NCBI GenBank assembly: GCA_903813345.2
Contig: CAIIXF020000005.1
Coordinates: forward strand, 10,173,375-10,237,374
Reading direction: 5' to 3'
DNA: 64,000 nucleotides
Origin: Owenia fusiformis
Taxonomy: Eukaryota; Annelida; Polychaeta; Sabellida; Oweniidae
In this document: one piece after another, positions 1 to 12,000 of the stretch
Position numbering within the stretch: the first letter of the stretch is position 1
Layout: each line of letters starts with the position of its first letter
The notes under the pieces: model-generated
Seen by the model: only the letters and a program-made list of their open reading frames with translations
Told to the model about the DNA's origin: nothing
Databases searched by the model: none
Translations under genes and position numbers: made by a program

Positions 1-1736
1 AAAATACAGGATTTAGGAGATATACAATCATCCTCAAAGCAATTTATGTGGATATATAATACATGTTGTTCTGAGTCTACACTGCTGTCAGCCCTTTGCA
101 TATACTATTAGAAAACAATTGAGAACAAGGCATTAACATGAAAAATGTCACCACCTGTCATTTGTTACAGATTTACTGCCACTTACTGCCGAACACCAAC
201 TGCCAGACACCAATTGCTGGACATCATCCACAAAAAGTTGTAGATGATAACAATATGTCGCCACTTGTGACGTTGACATAAAAACCCTTTATTACAGGCA
301 GAAAACAACTGAAATTGTACCAGGCTAATTTGTTAGTGTTACATTCCACAGCCCCCTTCAACAAACGGTTCTTCTGGGCTGATAACAATCAATATTTTCA
401 AGAATCAATATATAAAGTGGAAATTGCGAACATTTGTTTCTCAATAAACAATACCCATAATATACAGCAAATTAGAGAAATCCCATAAGCAATTAACATA
501 TTTATTATAATAGTGTTGACATTATACTTCTACTAAATCAATATAATTTAATGTAGTATCAAACCTCGGTGTGTTGCCCCCCCCCCTGTACTCAACTGAG
601 ACAGTGAGGAAATGGATAGAATGAGACATTGTGGGTTTTACAGCCTCTAGTATTGTTTTATGATATATAAGAGTCTCTCACAAGATTTAGATATAAGAGT
701 GAGTGTGTAAGAGGGAGACCAGAGACTTGATGCATGACTTATATATAACATAAAATACTAGGAAGCATGGTAGAAAAGAACACAAGCCTGTGTATTGAAT
801 GAATATGAAATGCGAAAAATGATCCAGTACCTAAAATTAACTCACAATGCTTCAATTTCCTTTCTTTCACTACATCATGAACATTCTATAATGTTTTTTT
901 TAGAGAGAAGCCCATGATTGTATGTTATTAACATATTTCAACATTGCTCATTTGCTTATGCCTTTTACAATAAAATGTTTGTAATAGACAATAACAAGGA
1001 ATATTTTAAGTTACTTTTACGTAACTTGTATTCATCATCTTGGCAGGTAAAATGCCAAATAGAATTAGCTTAACACCAAGCAAACAATGAAAACTTCCTT
1101 ATTTATAAAACCACAATATGAATACTCTCTTATTTCTAAACATTATACTACTCATTAATTAGTGTCATATTTCATCCTCTCACCCTAAATTGACTAGGAT
1201 ATTAAAACAATTTATTCAAAACAGCCATATAAAAAAACATCTGCTTCTCAATGTCTTGCATCACTAGCTCCATCTTTTCAACTATAACTGATACTTATCA
1301 GTTAAACTGTAATACCCATCATGAGATCACAACCTTATTAGTTCCATTAGTGCTCTTAGTAAAAAAGAGTGATGTGATATAAATCAGTATGACCTTTAAG
1401 CAGTTGTATCAGGCAGGTGTTTATTCAAAAATAACTGACATTTTCATTTTACCTTCAGTCAAATATTATTGGCGGTTAAAACCTAATTTACATAACAGCT
1501 AGGGATCAGTTTGAATGTCATCCAATAACTATGAATCTTTTTCATGAATTGTAACTGAGAAATGTTAATGTTTTCTGTATTTTAGGATACGCAACTATTC
1601 AAAATTACATGCACAAAGAAATACATGTATACATTTTCATAAACATGTCTCTGAAAAAAGGATTTCTTTGAAACCACTTGACAATGTAATTGATAACAAT
1701 CTAAAAAAGATGATCGAAGAACATTTCAATGCTTAC
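1..1736. other. Presumed intron of the unassigned minus-strand gene
   Basis: AT-rich sequence without an exon I can support. It holds one copy of the GGTGACAT-bounded dispersed repeat (124-267), a C10 run near 580, and nothing else recognised. Confidence 0.4.
124..267 (-). repeat. GGTGACAT dispersed repeat, copy 1
   Basis: In reverse complement it runs from GTGGCGACATATTGTTAT through ACTTTTTGTGGATG, several CAGTTGGTGTTCGG-like units and CTGTAACAAATGACAGG to GGTGACATTTTTCATG and TTAATGCCTTGTT. The same order recurs in the copies near 9155, 12419, 13846, 19380 and 61469. Confidence 0.7.
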
Positions 1737-2222
1737 CTCAAATTTGGGTTGATTTTTCATTGAAGATGTTGCAAGAAACCGTAGGAAGTCACTGTTGACT
1801 GTAAACAAACTGCTATAATCTTGTTGCCCCTTCATCTTTTGTCGCATAATCGTACCAGAGATCTTTGATCTGAGATTGTAGCGTAAAGTTCCCCATGGAT
1901 CTTTCTTCGATAATGTCAAATCAAGACCGGAATCATCTTTAGATTTGTATTTTTGGTCAAACGGGATGTTTGATTTATCGCGTAGGGAATTAAGTCCAAA
2001 TTTAGATGGGGTACGATTGGCACTGAATGGTTGATTGAATGTGGATCCAGAGGGCTGTGCTGATTTGTTTGAAACACGTCGTAATGAAAGTCCTCTTGAG
2101 AGAGCTCTCCGGATACGTTTCCCTGGGGGCGTTTGTTTGACATCGCTGTTAAGATAAGAGGCTGTTGAATTTATCTTGAAAGTGTCAACAGTAGGAGGAC
2201 TTGATGCCTTTCTTTTCTTTGT
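1737..2222 (-). CDS. Unassigned gene, coding exon 2
   Basis: It starts after ATTTCAG and ends before GTAAGC, giving 162 codons open in phase 0. It is serine- and arginine-rich with KRIRRALSRGLSLRR, later DPWGTLRYNLRSKISG, and it closes on NQPKFE. The overlapping open frame at 1916-2143 in another phase is a shadow. Confidence 0.72.
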
Positions 2223-2671
2223 CTGAAATTAATCAAAATATTTGTTACAATGTGACGCAATAATCACTCCATTAGAACTAGTGATGCGTCAAATGATAAA
2301 AATCTAGCCTAGTGACTATTCACAAGCTCTGGTAACCACAACACTCTTATCTTCCACTGAAGAGGTTGTACTAACACACTATGAAAATCATAACATCGAC
2401 ATTATTTTTCTATAGAGTAGGCCAAGATGATAGATGAATCTCCAATCCTGAGGCTGAGCCTAAAAAAATTTGAAAACTTTTGAAAAATTTAACAAAAAGG
2501 CTGCCCAAACCAGAGTTAAAAGCAAAAACTTACGATCGAAGTTGTTCCAATATCTGCATTACCATCTAATGCTTCTTTATTTGCAGCTAGAAACCGAAAA
2601 TAATCAAAGTTGTTACCGATTCGATCGGTATTTTGTTGAATTTCCCGCTGTCGTTTTCGATTGGATGCCAT
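1737..2671 (-). CDS. Unassigned basic nuclear-type protein, N-terminal part (two coding exons; gene continues left of the window)
   Basis: Two minus-strand exons join in phase 0: ATG at 2671 to 2534 (46 codons), then 2222 to 1737 (162 codons), with donors GTAAG at both ends and a TTTCAG acceptor. The 208 residues are rich in Lys, Arg and Ser, with basic clusters such as NRKRQR, TKKRKASSPP and PGKRIRRALSRGLSLRR that could serve as nuclear localisation signals. Exon 1 contains DYFRFLAANKEALDG and exon 2 ends with VNSDFLRFLATSSMKN. The basic PGKR..LSRGLSLRR stretch faintly recalls the N-terminus of NET1/ARHGEF3-type Rho exchange factors, but no DH or PH domain is visible here, so I do not assign it. 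Later exons are not recognisable in 1-1736 and presumably lie beyond the window. Transcription is divergent from FBXO41. Confidence 0.72.
2534..2671 (-). CDS. Unassigned gene, coding exon 1
   Basis: It begins with ATG in a fair context and runs 46 codons to a good GTAAGT donor, ending in phase 0. The peptide starts MASNRKRQREIQQ and ends ADIGTTSI. The length is an exact multiple of three and joins exon 2 without a stop, which supports the model. Confidence 0.7.
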
Positions 2672-3082
2672 CTTGAAAGTAACGTTTATAGTCTCGAACC
2701 CGTAAAAATAATTTGAATATTTTACGTCCTTTTCTTATTCTAACTTATCATAGATCAAAAATCGAAATAATTATTTAATGCGACGCTGATTAAAATAATT
2801 TAAGAACTCAAGTATAGTATAATCATTAAAAAGTTAATTGAATATTTATGAGACTATTATATACTTGATGACCTTTTTGCACTTGACGTTCACAACTTCA
2901 AAAGTTCAATCATTTCATTTCTGTCTTACTTTATTCAAAGGATACGCAAGAAAGCATTGTGAAATTTAATATGTGCATGTTGTTTGATCAGTGCATTGAT
3001 ATGCCACATTCATCTCAAAATGATTACTGAATTGGTACAAGAATCAAGTCAGTCATTCTAAAGGTGGCAGCACTATCTAAAG

Positions 3083-3451
3083 TTGCATTTGAGTATTGGG
3101 AGGAGGCTCCCAGCATTAAAACAAGGGGTTCAAATGGATCTACTGCATGATGACCGTTGTCACCTGTTTAATAGAATATTTTACGGGATGATTCACGGTC
3201 GTATTTACCAGGAATGTTCCGCTAATATCACAATAGGCCAGGTAAGGCAGAAAAGATCAGTATCTTTATCCCGATCATCTCATATGATCAGATCACGCAG
3301 TACTAACTCACCGGGGCGTATCGAACCAAAACACCCCGCAAAACAATTAATTCGAATTTTAAACCTACCCTTTCTTTGGAAAATCAATGAATGTGACTCT
3401 CACAGTACACCGTTTTTCTTCAAACTTGTTCCATTAAAACCTTCACAGTAA
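3083..3451 (+). other. Isolated 122-codon open frame, function unknown
   Basis: An ATG-started open frame about 400 bp upstream of the divergent unassigned gene. It contains VRQKRSVSLSRSSHMIRSRS and no domain I recognise. It could be a first exon of a short divergent transcript, but its composition is unremarkable and no splice partner is evident. It is probably chance. Confidence 0.15.
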
Positions 3452-3544
3452 TACCTTTCACTCGAGACATTGCTTTTGTGTACAGAGTCGCTCGTTTTAG
3501 CGGCATTTTGGTCCCCAGATGTGAAAAGATGCAAATCTTCAGTC

Positions 3545-4062
3545 ATCTTGTGTGTTACACATTGATCAGTCGTGTCATGCGTTACTCATAGATCAGTCAT
3601 CTTGTGTGTTACACATTGATCAGTCATCTTGTGTGTTACACATTGATCAGTCATCTTGTGAGTTACACATTGATCAGTCATCTTGTCATTCTTGTCTGTT
3701 ACACATTAATGGCATTAATAAGTCCTCTCATGTGTTAAACATTAATCAGTCATCTTGTGTGTTACACATTGATCAGTCATCTCATGTGTTACAAAATAAT
3801 AAGTCATCTTGTGTGTTACACATTGATCACTCATGTCATGCATTACGCATTAATCAGTCATCTCATGTGTCACATATTGATCAGTTATTGTATGTTACAT
3901 ATTGATCAAAATCATGTGTTACACATTGAACAGTCATCTTATGTGTTACACATTGATTATTCATCCCATGTTTTACATATTGATCCATATTTATATGAGT
4001 TACATATCGATCAGTTATCTAGTGTGTCATATAATGATTATCTTGTATTACATTTTGATTAA
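3545..4062 (+). repeat. 27-bp minisatellite
   Basis: About 19 imperfect copies of a 27-bp unit of the form CATTGATCAGTCATCTTGTG plus TGTTACA. The period is a multiple of three and the unit lacks stops in some frames. This produces several overlapping open frames of 70-117 codons that should not be read as genes. Copies decay toward the right end. Confidence 0.92.
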
Positions 4063-4129
4063 TTATCATTACATTTCTCTCAATTTAGATGTCTTTTTAT
4101 CATATTTGTATTTCTATATTTAAAACCAT

Positions 4130-5800
4130 TCTGTCATTCCATGCTGATTCTTGAAAGTTTATCAGTCAATGTCATCTCTAGTTGATTTGTTTATCAGTTG
4201 CTTATCTATTTTACAGATTTCTACAACACTTTCCTTGTGAAACCCTGAGGTTGCCAAAGCAACATTCATAACAATATTCTATTTCCTTGGCAACCAACCC
4301 AAACAAAGTCAAATATTAGTAGCCTGAGTTAATATGCAAGTTACATGAACATCACAAGGGGAAAAGTGATGAAGAAATGTGAATCAGTACATCTACTTCT
4401 AGATGGTTGCCATAGAGATCTGATACATAGCAACCAGCTATTTTGAGGGAGGTTCCTTTCAAAGAGGTCATATTTCACATATTTTTAACATTAAGTTCAT
4501 AATCAATTGATATACCGCATTTTGTCATTTGCAGTAGGATTTCAAGGTTAACATCCTCTTTTTTAAATCTGAACCAGATATAAATGCCATTATGACTTCT
4601 CATGAAAACCACAACCAAATTCACATTTTCTCTTAACCCATTGCTTGTAATAAGAACATTATCATGAATAAGCAACCAAAATTCCCCTTGTATATATGTT
4701 TTTCTAGATGCCTCTGAAGGGTATTGGCTAAGGAGATAGGAAATCATCGCCAGATTTAAAAGGATTGAATGAACCAAGGATGGAAACTTCAGGAAGTTGA
4801 AAAAAGAAAAAACACAAAAATATTCAAGTCTGAGGAAAGAGCTTGATGAAGAAATCTTTTATTCAGTATTGACGGAAACAAAAATATAAAGTAAGTACAG
4901 TTTCATTTATGTTTTATTTAGCTGTTATTTGTGATTTTGTTAGATGTCACTGACAGGAAACAGAGATATTTTAATTGATCTGTTTAAACAATTGTACATT
5001 GTACAAATGACAATACTCTATTGATAGTGGATTCCAGACACAGAGAATTTCATGATAAAATAAAAAACTTGTCATGTTTAAAGTTCTTTCTTTTTGTACA
5101 AAACTACAAAATGCAGTTAAAACTGTGAGTTGTTTTTTTTTCTGAGGAAATCACACATTAAAATAGTTTGGATTGATATAATTATAGTTAAGTTATCTGG
5201 AAAATTTATTTAGGATAACAGATATTTTAATTTACAGGGTGTTATATTATTGGATATTAGGGTATTAAGATAACAGCTAAAACAAGATAATGAAGCAAAT
5301 TCCTCAAAGACATCTTCGCAAAAACAAGTTTAAAGGGGCAATAAAGACTAGAGATGAATTCTTTAATATTTTTCCAACATCCCATGTTATGCCTATTTTA
5401 TTTTGCCTATAAAGTCTTACAGTTCAGACTTTATTTCATAATAATGTTTTGATTTGAAGCTTATTCAAGACAAAAGATTTGTAAAGTAGACAAAATGACC
5501 AATCTCAAGAACATAAAATGATAGATCCCAAGCTAAACTGAAAAAATGTTAAATGATGTTAGCTTGCTTTGTCCAAAGGTGAAGTGTTTTATTCATTCAT
5601 AAAAGGACCATCTCAAAATATAAAACATTTAATCAATTTGATATTTAGATTAAGGCATATAGGAGGAATGAAATCTTGATAGCAGTTATTGTTAATTTAG
5701 GATCAAGATTTTTTATTAATTTTGTCAAAGCTAATGTAGAAAAGCAGATGGATATTATTATCAATATTATTATTAGTTAATGTTGAAATTATCAGGGTAT
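4130..5800. other. Intergenic, no gene seen
   Basis: Mostly AT-rich unique-looking sequence. Short near-palindromes of the GGTTGCC...GGCAACC type occur at about 4248-4297 and 4404-4438. The 100-codon minus frame at 4475-4777 has no family signature or splice context, and I do not call it. Confidence 0.4.
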
Positions 5801-5804
5801 GTAC

Positions 5805-5936
5805 GATGCAAAACAAGACCTTATCTCAAGCAGACTTAAATAAACTTCTTATCATTGTCAGCAACTCCTTCTATAAATGTAAGACCACATCGTGATCTTA
5901 TTTTAGCCATAGAACATTTATAAATGAAATTCTTGT
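5805..5936 (+). repeat. Duplicated segment, copy A
   Basis: It shares the order CAAGACCTTATCTCAAGCAG, TTGTCAGCAACTCCTT, GATCTTA and ATAGAACATTTATAAA with 6167-6283, about 360 bp away in the same orientation. The sequence between the copies holds a MITE-like palindrome. Confidence 0.8.
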
Positions 5937-6025
5937 TCTTTATATTATTTTCTACATGGATTCAACCACTCTAGTATCTGGGACCCCCCCCACCCCAAGG
6001 AACCCCATTCAACAGCATAATGTAA

Positions 6026-6165
6026 ACGGTAAAACCTGTTAAAGTGGAACACCTTTGGTACCTCTAAAAAGTGTTCCACTTGGGAGGTTTTTGGACTGTG
6101 AAAAGTGTTCCGCTAACAGAGGTGTTCCACTTTTAGAGGTGTTCAACTTTACAGTATTACTGTAC
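6026..6165. mobile_element. MITE-like element of the ACAGTAAAACCTG / GTGTTCCACTT type
   Basis: It begins near GGTAAAACCTGTTAAAGTGG and ends near ACTTTACAGTATTACTGTAC. It is made of alternating inverted copies of GTGGAACACCT and AGGTGTTCCAC. Related sequence occurs near 23980, 35980, 44705 and 52268. The TA-rich edges suggest a Tc1/mariner-type MITE; this is an inference from the ends. Confidence 0.5.
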
Positions 6166-6166
6166 A

Positions 6167-6283
6167 ATGCACAAGACCTTATCTCAAGCAGACTTAAGTA
6201 AACACATAGAGTTGTCAGCAACTCCTTTAATGAAAATAAGACCCCATCCCGATCTTACTTAGCAATAGAACATTTATAAAAAA
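6167..6283 (+). repeat. Duplicated segment, copy B
   Basis: Second copy of the segment at 5805-5936: CAAGACCTTATCTCAAGCAG, then TTGTCAGCAACTCCTT and ATAGAACATTTATAAA, with scattered substitutions. Confidence 0.8.
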
Positions 6284-6289
6284 AATTTA

Positions 6290-8190
6290 GGTTTTACTAG
6301 TCCCTGGGATCTCCCAAGGAGAACAGCATAACACAAATATTAGTTGATGGCCATCCTAAAATGCAAATATGATGATTGGTGGCAGAAATCTAACAAAAAA
6401 TTATATTCTAAAAATGTATACAGGTGAGATATATCAGAAAGTGAAACTTGAGATGATCCCTTTATTAAGAACCCATGAGTAAAGATTCATGGGGACCATG
6501 TTTTAAAATTACATGTAAAATTATGAGAAATCAAGTGATATCATCAAGGAAAAATGAATTGTGGAAATGTGAAATTTTATAAATATATCATTCTTAGATT
6601 TGTTCTCTAAGTTTGTGCAGAGATAAGTCTGTTATTTAAGCACATGTTATTTAAGCACAGGCTATTTAAGCACAGGGCTATCTTGTATGTTGTTAACTCT
6701 ACTGCTACATCCCCTAAACCAATTATAACTGGCAGTGTTTATATAAATACTATAGCAACGAGGACCACCTTAATAATGCGTAAGTAAAAATAGAATATGT
6801 AGTCTGTATAGATTGAATAAAATTCATTTTTTCAGGTAGCATTGAATTTCAATTGGAATAACATCTGATATTAATGTGTGTGATACTTTACATATAAACA
6901 ATGGGTCAATCATTGTCAGTTATAACAATGGATGTGCCAAATAACAAATTGATTTATTTCAAATCTATTTGTACTAACAATGTCCAAGTTTAAACTCAAC
7001 TGACACAACACACAGTATCTGCACTAGCAGCTCAATTTCTTTTCAAAATTCAATACATTTTCTTATTTCTTGGATTTTGGTAGAAATCAGAATTGTATAA
7101 CAATATCTTTATATGGTTTCTTCTTTGCTCATTCCTCTTTAAGTCACTCTTATGTTGACTTGGAATTTGACCTCTACTAGGTATTGACGAAGAAAGGCAA
7201 TAAATTTTTCGATTATCACCTGTGTTTTAAATTCTGTTCATTCATTGTTATTTCACTCAATTTCTCTCTAAAATTTGAATAAAGTATCTGCATTTTTAGC
7301 ATTTCTACACGATTTAGAGTATTGGCTGTATGCTCGTGTACTTTTTTCCTCACAATTTTCTTTTTGTTCAACATTATTTTGCATTTGAAAATATGATCGT
7401 GATGCTATTTTTCACGATGATCAGACTCGGGTATTTGTAATCAATAATTAATGAAGCTCTGCAGCTCCAGTTTGCACATATTGTATTTTTCCAATAATTA
7501 AACATTATGTTACATTTTCTGTAGGGATTTAACATAGCTGTGGAAGCTTCGTAGCGAATCGTAGGAATTCACTGTTTTGAAATATAACATTTACCATTGA
7601 TCAAAACTGACATTTGAATAATTTTAAATGGATCTATTATCATATGTGACATTTAGCCTGAAAACTTGGAGAATGGTAGGTCAAGTTTCAGAATATCAGG
7701 TAACAGTGCAGTACTTGTTGCATATGTTGAATTTAAGAGTTTACAAAGAGGTAAATATCATATTTTGATGTATTAAGCATCAGAACTCCTTGACTCAATT
7801 TATCAACAAACAAAATACATTATTAGAGCATACAGAAGAAAACAGTTTGAATTTTCAACATGTTTTTGTGTGTATTTACAGACTGACATTTAACGTGGAG
7901 TTGCATAGATAGTTTTTTAGGATTATGTTGAACACTTTGAAATAAAGCACACCATGGGCTTTCAACTCAACTCTAATTGAACACCCATGAGCACACCAAG
8001 CAGGCTAACTATTGGAGTTTCATAACTTATTTTAGATCACACCACATTTAATAAATCAATGTTTAGTGAAAATGTGATGTCATTGATGAAGATCTTTGTA
8101 ATTGATATTTATATGAATCATAAGTGGACTACATGTATGTACTATTATTGATTTATGAATCTGAATAATCAGTTTATTCTTTACATTGCA
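6290..8190. other. Intergenic / upstream of FBXO41, no gene seen
   Basis: AT-rich. Three near-identical TTATTTAAGCACA units lie at about 6631-6672. No coding exon was recognised. A non-coding 5' exon of FBXO41 probably lies here, since a splice acceptor precedes its first coding exon, but I cannot place it. Confidence 0.35.
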
Positions 8191-8191
8191 G

Positions 8192-8351
8192 GTTGAATTC
8201 CATTAGATCATTATACAGACTAGATGCAAGGCCTGAAATAGATCTGCGATTCAGAAGCTTTGATCCAAAATAGATCTATTACCTAAAATAGATCTAAGAT
8301 CGAGAATAGGTCTAGATACCACAAAGAGATCAAGAATAAGTTCATATATGG
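8192..8351 (+). other. FBXO41: FBXO41 5'-UTR part of the first coding exon
   Basis: TTTATTCTTTACATTGCAG at 8173-8191 is a strong acceptor, so this exon probably starts at 8192 and an upstream non-coding exon exists. In frame with the ATG at 8352 there is a TAA at 8337-8339. The stretch contains four imperfect AATAGATCT repeats. Confidence 0.5.
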
Positions 8352-8362
8352 ATGCAAATTGA
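8348..8362 (+). promoter_or_regulatory. Four-codon upstream ORF overlapping the FBXO41 start
   Basis: ATG GAT GCA AAT TGA overlaps the first in-frame ATG (8352) in another frame. A scanning ribosome would meet it first. The stop at 8360-8362 lies 10 nt before the second in-frame ATG at 8373, which permits reinitiation there. Confidence 0.45.
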
Positions 8363-9070
8363 ACTGGTTCAAATGGATGGATACTTCACAGATTTGCCAT
8401 ATCAATGTCCCAAATGTGGTATCCTTGGACGATTTGTGTCAATATCAGAACTTAAACACCATCTTGCTTCCCATCATCCTTCACTCTCCCCGAAGTCAAG
8501 ATTATATTATGATTCAATCGGGAGACGATCACCATTCACAGAATGTTTGACTTTAGAGGCAAAGCGACTCGAAGAAAAATTGAGAGCCGCCAAAGAAATG
8601 GAATTAATGAACAAATACTCATATAGAGATGGTGATTTTAAAAACCACCATTTTGAAATGGAATTACCATATATGGAAAAGCCACATAATCACAGCTATG
8701 GTGCATCAACTGAACCCCACTTAGAGGAAACGAGTTTTGTACAAAAAGGTGCCATGCTCTCAGACCCTTATTTCAATTCTACACACAAACTTAGCATATC
8801 AATGTCAAAGGCACAAATTACAATTGATAAACTAAGGAACGAAATAAAACAGAAAGATGAGAATTTAGAAAAGGCAAGTAATGAACTAGAAAATTTGACG
8901 CTAGAAAGACGCAGGCTTCAAAGGGATATTTTGGAACTGTCCAAAGTTAGTGATGAAAGTATTGAGACTGTTGGAGAATTAAAGGGAAAGGTTCAAGAGA
9001 AGAGTAAAACATTAAAGGAGAAAGATCAAATTCTTAGACACAATCAGGAGATCATCAAGTCAAAAGAGAA
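8352..9070 (+). CDS. FBXO41: FBXO41 coding exon 1 (C2H2 finger, first coiled coil)
   Basis: Encodes residues 1-239 plus two bases of Lys240. DLPYQCPKCG aligns with DLPYRCPRCG of vertebrates. From about residue 152 a heptad-rich segment starts (KAQITIDKLRNEIKQKDENL). The exon ends at AAAGAGAA before GTATGA. The open frame runs on into intron 1 to 9233, but the next exon restores the family sequence, so the extension is not coding. Confidence 0.92.
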
Positions 9071-12000
9071 GTATGATTTTATTTTAATTCTTTTTGTTAA
9101 GATCTTTCATTCAATTGCTATGTCACTACCAAGAAGTGGTGACCATTTTTATGTAATGGTGACATATTATTATAGTCTTCAACTTTTTGTGGATGGTGTT
9201 TGGCTGTCAGTGTTTGGAGTTCAGCGTCTGTAACACATGGTGTCTGTAACAAATGGCAGGTGGTGACATTTGGTATGTTAATGCCTTGTGTATTTAATGC
9301 AGAATAGATGTACTTTAATTAGCTGAATACGCAAATGCTCATAACTTCCATTATTTCTATTACTCAAATGCAATACTCAAAGCAAGATATTTGCTACAAA
9401 TGATGATGCTCTTCAACTGTGGGTGTATCTAAGTTCTAACACACTTGGTTTATGTTTTGCAAATGGTGTTATATTTTCAGCATTAGACATACAAACTTGA
9501 AATTTGGCATTCACGACGGGTTTAGACAAATGTTTTCATTAACCAAATATCAAGTTGTTTCATATTATGATTGTTTGTATTCAAAGATTGTATTTTATTA
9601 GGTTGCCTTATTTGGTGTAGTTTTCCCATACATATTGGTTCTATCAATCCTCTCTATATAGTCTTGTATTATTTACTCCCCTTCTCTGTTTTACTCAGTA
9701 AGAGAGAGGAGGGTGTATGAGGTCTTGATGCAAGAATACATTGTGGTTTAATGAGCAACCTTCCCCCTGGTCGAAAATTCTTTCAAAATCATGCAGATTT
9801 TCACCATTCTGAATTTGGGCCAAAGTTGTCAAATGTGAACCCCTGGAACTTTTTGAAAAGTGAACCCTTCGTGGCAAAAGCTGGCTATTGGCCTGACTTT
9901 GCTACTCTGTTTGATTATGTCTTATATTGAGCACTAATACACAATTGATCTGCAGATCTGGTTATGAATACTTTCTTGATTTTTCTGTTTACATTGCAGA
10001 CGGGTGATTCAACAGAATTTTGTAATTAATGCATATATGTTTGCCCAAATGCAGACCAATACTTGAAATCCATTTTCTATACAAAAAAAGTTGGGTCTTA
10101 ATTAACGAGACCTGCCTTGTTTTATCAGACGTATTCAGCAGGTTAATAAATGAATGGATTTGTTAATTAAAATCTATATGAGCTCTTAGTGGATTTTAAC
10201 ATTCACAATTAGGAGACACAATGCTTAAATGCATTTTGCATCAAATGGTTGGTTAACAAATATTTTTTAGACTGAATTCAGTTTTTTCTAAATCATCAGG
10301 TCTCAAAAGTTCAAATGTAACTTGAGATTTGACCTTCATTGACCTTCTCAAGGTCAAAAAAGGTATTTTCCAACTTGCTTCAAATTGACCAATTTTTTTC
10401 AAAATATCATCTACAAGTTCCTAGAACTTCAAATCTGACTTTAGATTTCAGATTTTAGCAACTAGGTGGTGACATTTTGTCATGTTAATGCCTTGTTTGA
10501 ATTTTATAATAAATAAATGAATGCATATAATACACTTAATACAGTCATGAGTCCATATTGTTTGGATTAATGGGTGTAACATGTGTTAATAATTATATTG
10601 TTTTGTGCCTGTATGGTAAGTGTATGTATTATTGGAAATCATGATTTAAAAGTACGTCTGCTAAACATCCCAAATGTTTATTCTTTGCGATTTCTTGTAA
10701 AAATTTGAATGAAGTATCTAATTTTTTTAGATTTATTAACAATTTATTGTATGTACTCCATACTTGTTTATTTTATTCCTTGTTGATTTCATTCCTTTCA
10801 CCATATTTCATGTTTTAGAAAATGATCATCTTGACATAACCAGAATGATTCAGATTTAAAATCAATGCAATATAGTCAGCCTACAGATATAAAATTCCTG
10901 TCTAGCCTTTGTGAACTCCTTCACATTTTCCATTAATAATCTTTGTAAATGAATCAATGGAACTCATGAGAAAGTTCCAATGACATATGGTTGGGTCATA
11001 CAAGAATAATGGATATATATTCTTAACTAAGCAGTGGGGGTCAAATAAGTTCAACCCCCACTCTCTGTGTACCAGTGATACCAGTGGGGGTCAAAAGAGT
11101 TCAACCCCCACTCTCTGTGTATCAGTGGTACCAGTGGGGGTCAAAAGAGTTCAACCCCCACTCTCTGTGTACCAGTAGTACCAGTGGGGGTCAAGAGTTC
11201 AACCCCCACTCTCTGATTCCAGTGGTACCAGTGGGGTCAAAAGAGTTCAACCCCCACTCTCTGATTCCAGTGGTACCAGTGGGGGTCAAAAGAGTTCAAC
11301 CCCCACTCTCTGTGTACCAGTAGTACCAGTGGGGGTCAAGAGTTCAACCCCCACTCTCTGATTCCAGTGGTACCAGTGGGTGTCAAAAGAGCTCAACTCC
11401 CACGCTCTGATTCCAGTGTTACCAGTGGGGGTCAAAAGAATTCAACCCCCACTCTCTGTGTACCAGTGGTACCAGTGGGTGTCAAAAGAGCTCAACTCCC
11501 ACGCTCTGATTCCAGTGGTACCAGTGGGTGTCAAAAGAGCTCAACTCCCACGCTCTGATTCCAGTGGTACCAGTGGGTGTCAAAAGAGCTCAACTCTTCG
11601 CTCTGATTCCAGTGGTACCAGTGGGTGTCAAAAGAGCTCAACCCCCACGCTCTGATTCCAGTGGTACCAGTGGGTGTCAAAAGAGCTCAACCCCCACTCT
11701 CTGTGTACCAATGGGGGGTTGAACTCTTGTTCCTGTGCCTGTTCCTTGATATCTCCTTTTTCATGTTTCTTCTTGATTATGCTTGTGTGGTTTCACCTTT
11801 CTAATGCTGATGGTATTCTTTAATATATTCATGTGTGATCCAATAGCTCTGTATATTTGAATTTACTTGTAGTTGATGAAAACATATTCTAATGGTTGGA
11901 TGATTCATACGTTTTTTATAGTTCATTACTTTAAATGATTACAATTTTATCTTATCGTGTTTTAATAATTTGCCTCTTGTGCTTCCTGAATATCACCTTA

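Noticed and set aside
1701-2143. Rho exchange factor (NET1/ARHGEF3) assignment for the left-hand gene
   Set aside because: Only a short basic Ser-rich stretch is reminiscent; no DH or PH sequence is in the window.
3552-4123. Overlapping open frames of 73-117 codons (LLHIDQSSHV-type repeats)
   Set aside because: They arise because the 27-bp minisatellite period is divisible by three; all three frames are open and no start or splice context supports coding.
9071-9233. Extension of the FBXO41 exon 1 frame to a stop at 9233
   Set aside because: Family similarity stops at the GTATGA donor and the extension runs into a dispersed repeat.
10987-11722. Five overlapping frames rich in VPVGVKR and STPTLCV
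   Set aside because: Artefacts of the 50-bp minisatellite; several frames are open at once and the region is inside FBXO41 intron 1.
11035-11725. G-quadruplex array
   Set aside because: G5 runs are 45-50 bp apart, so loops would be far longer than usual for stable quadruplexes.
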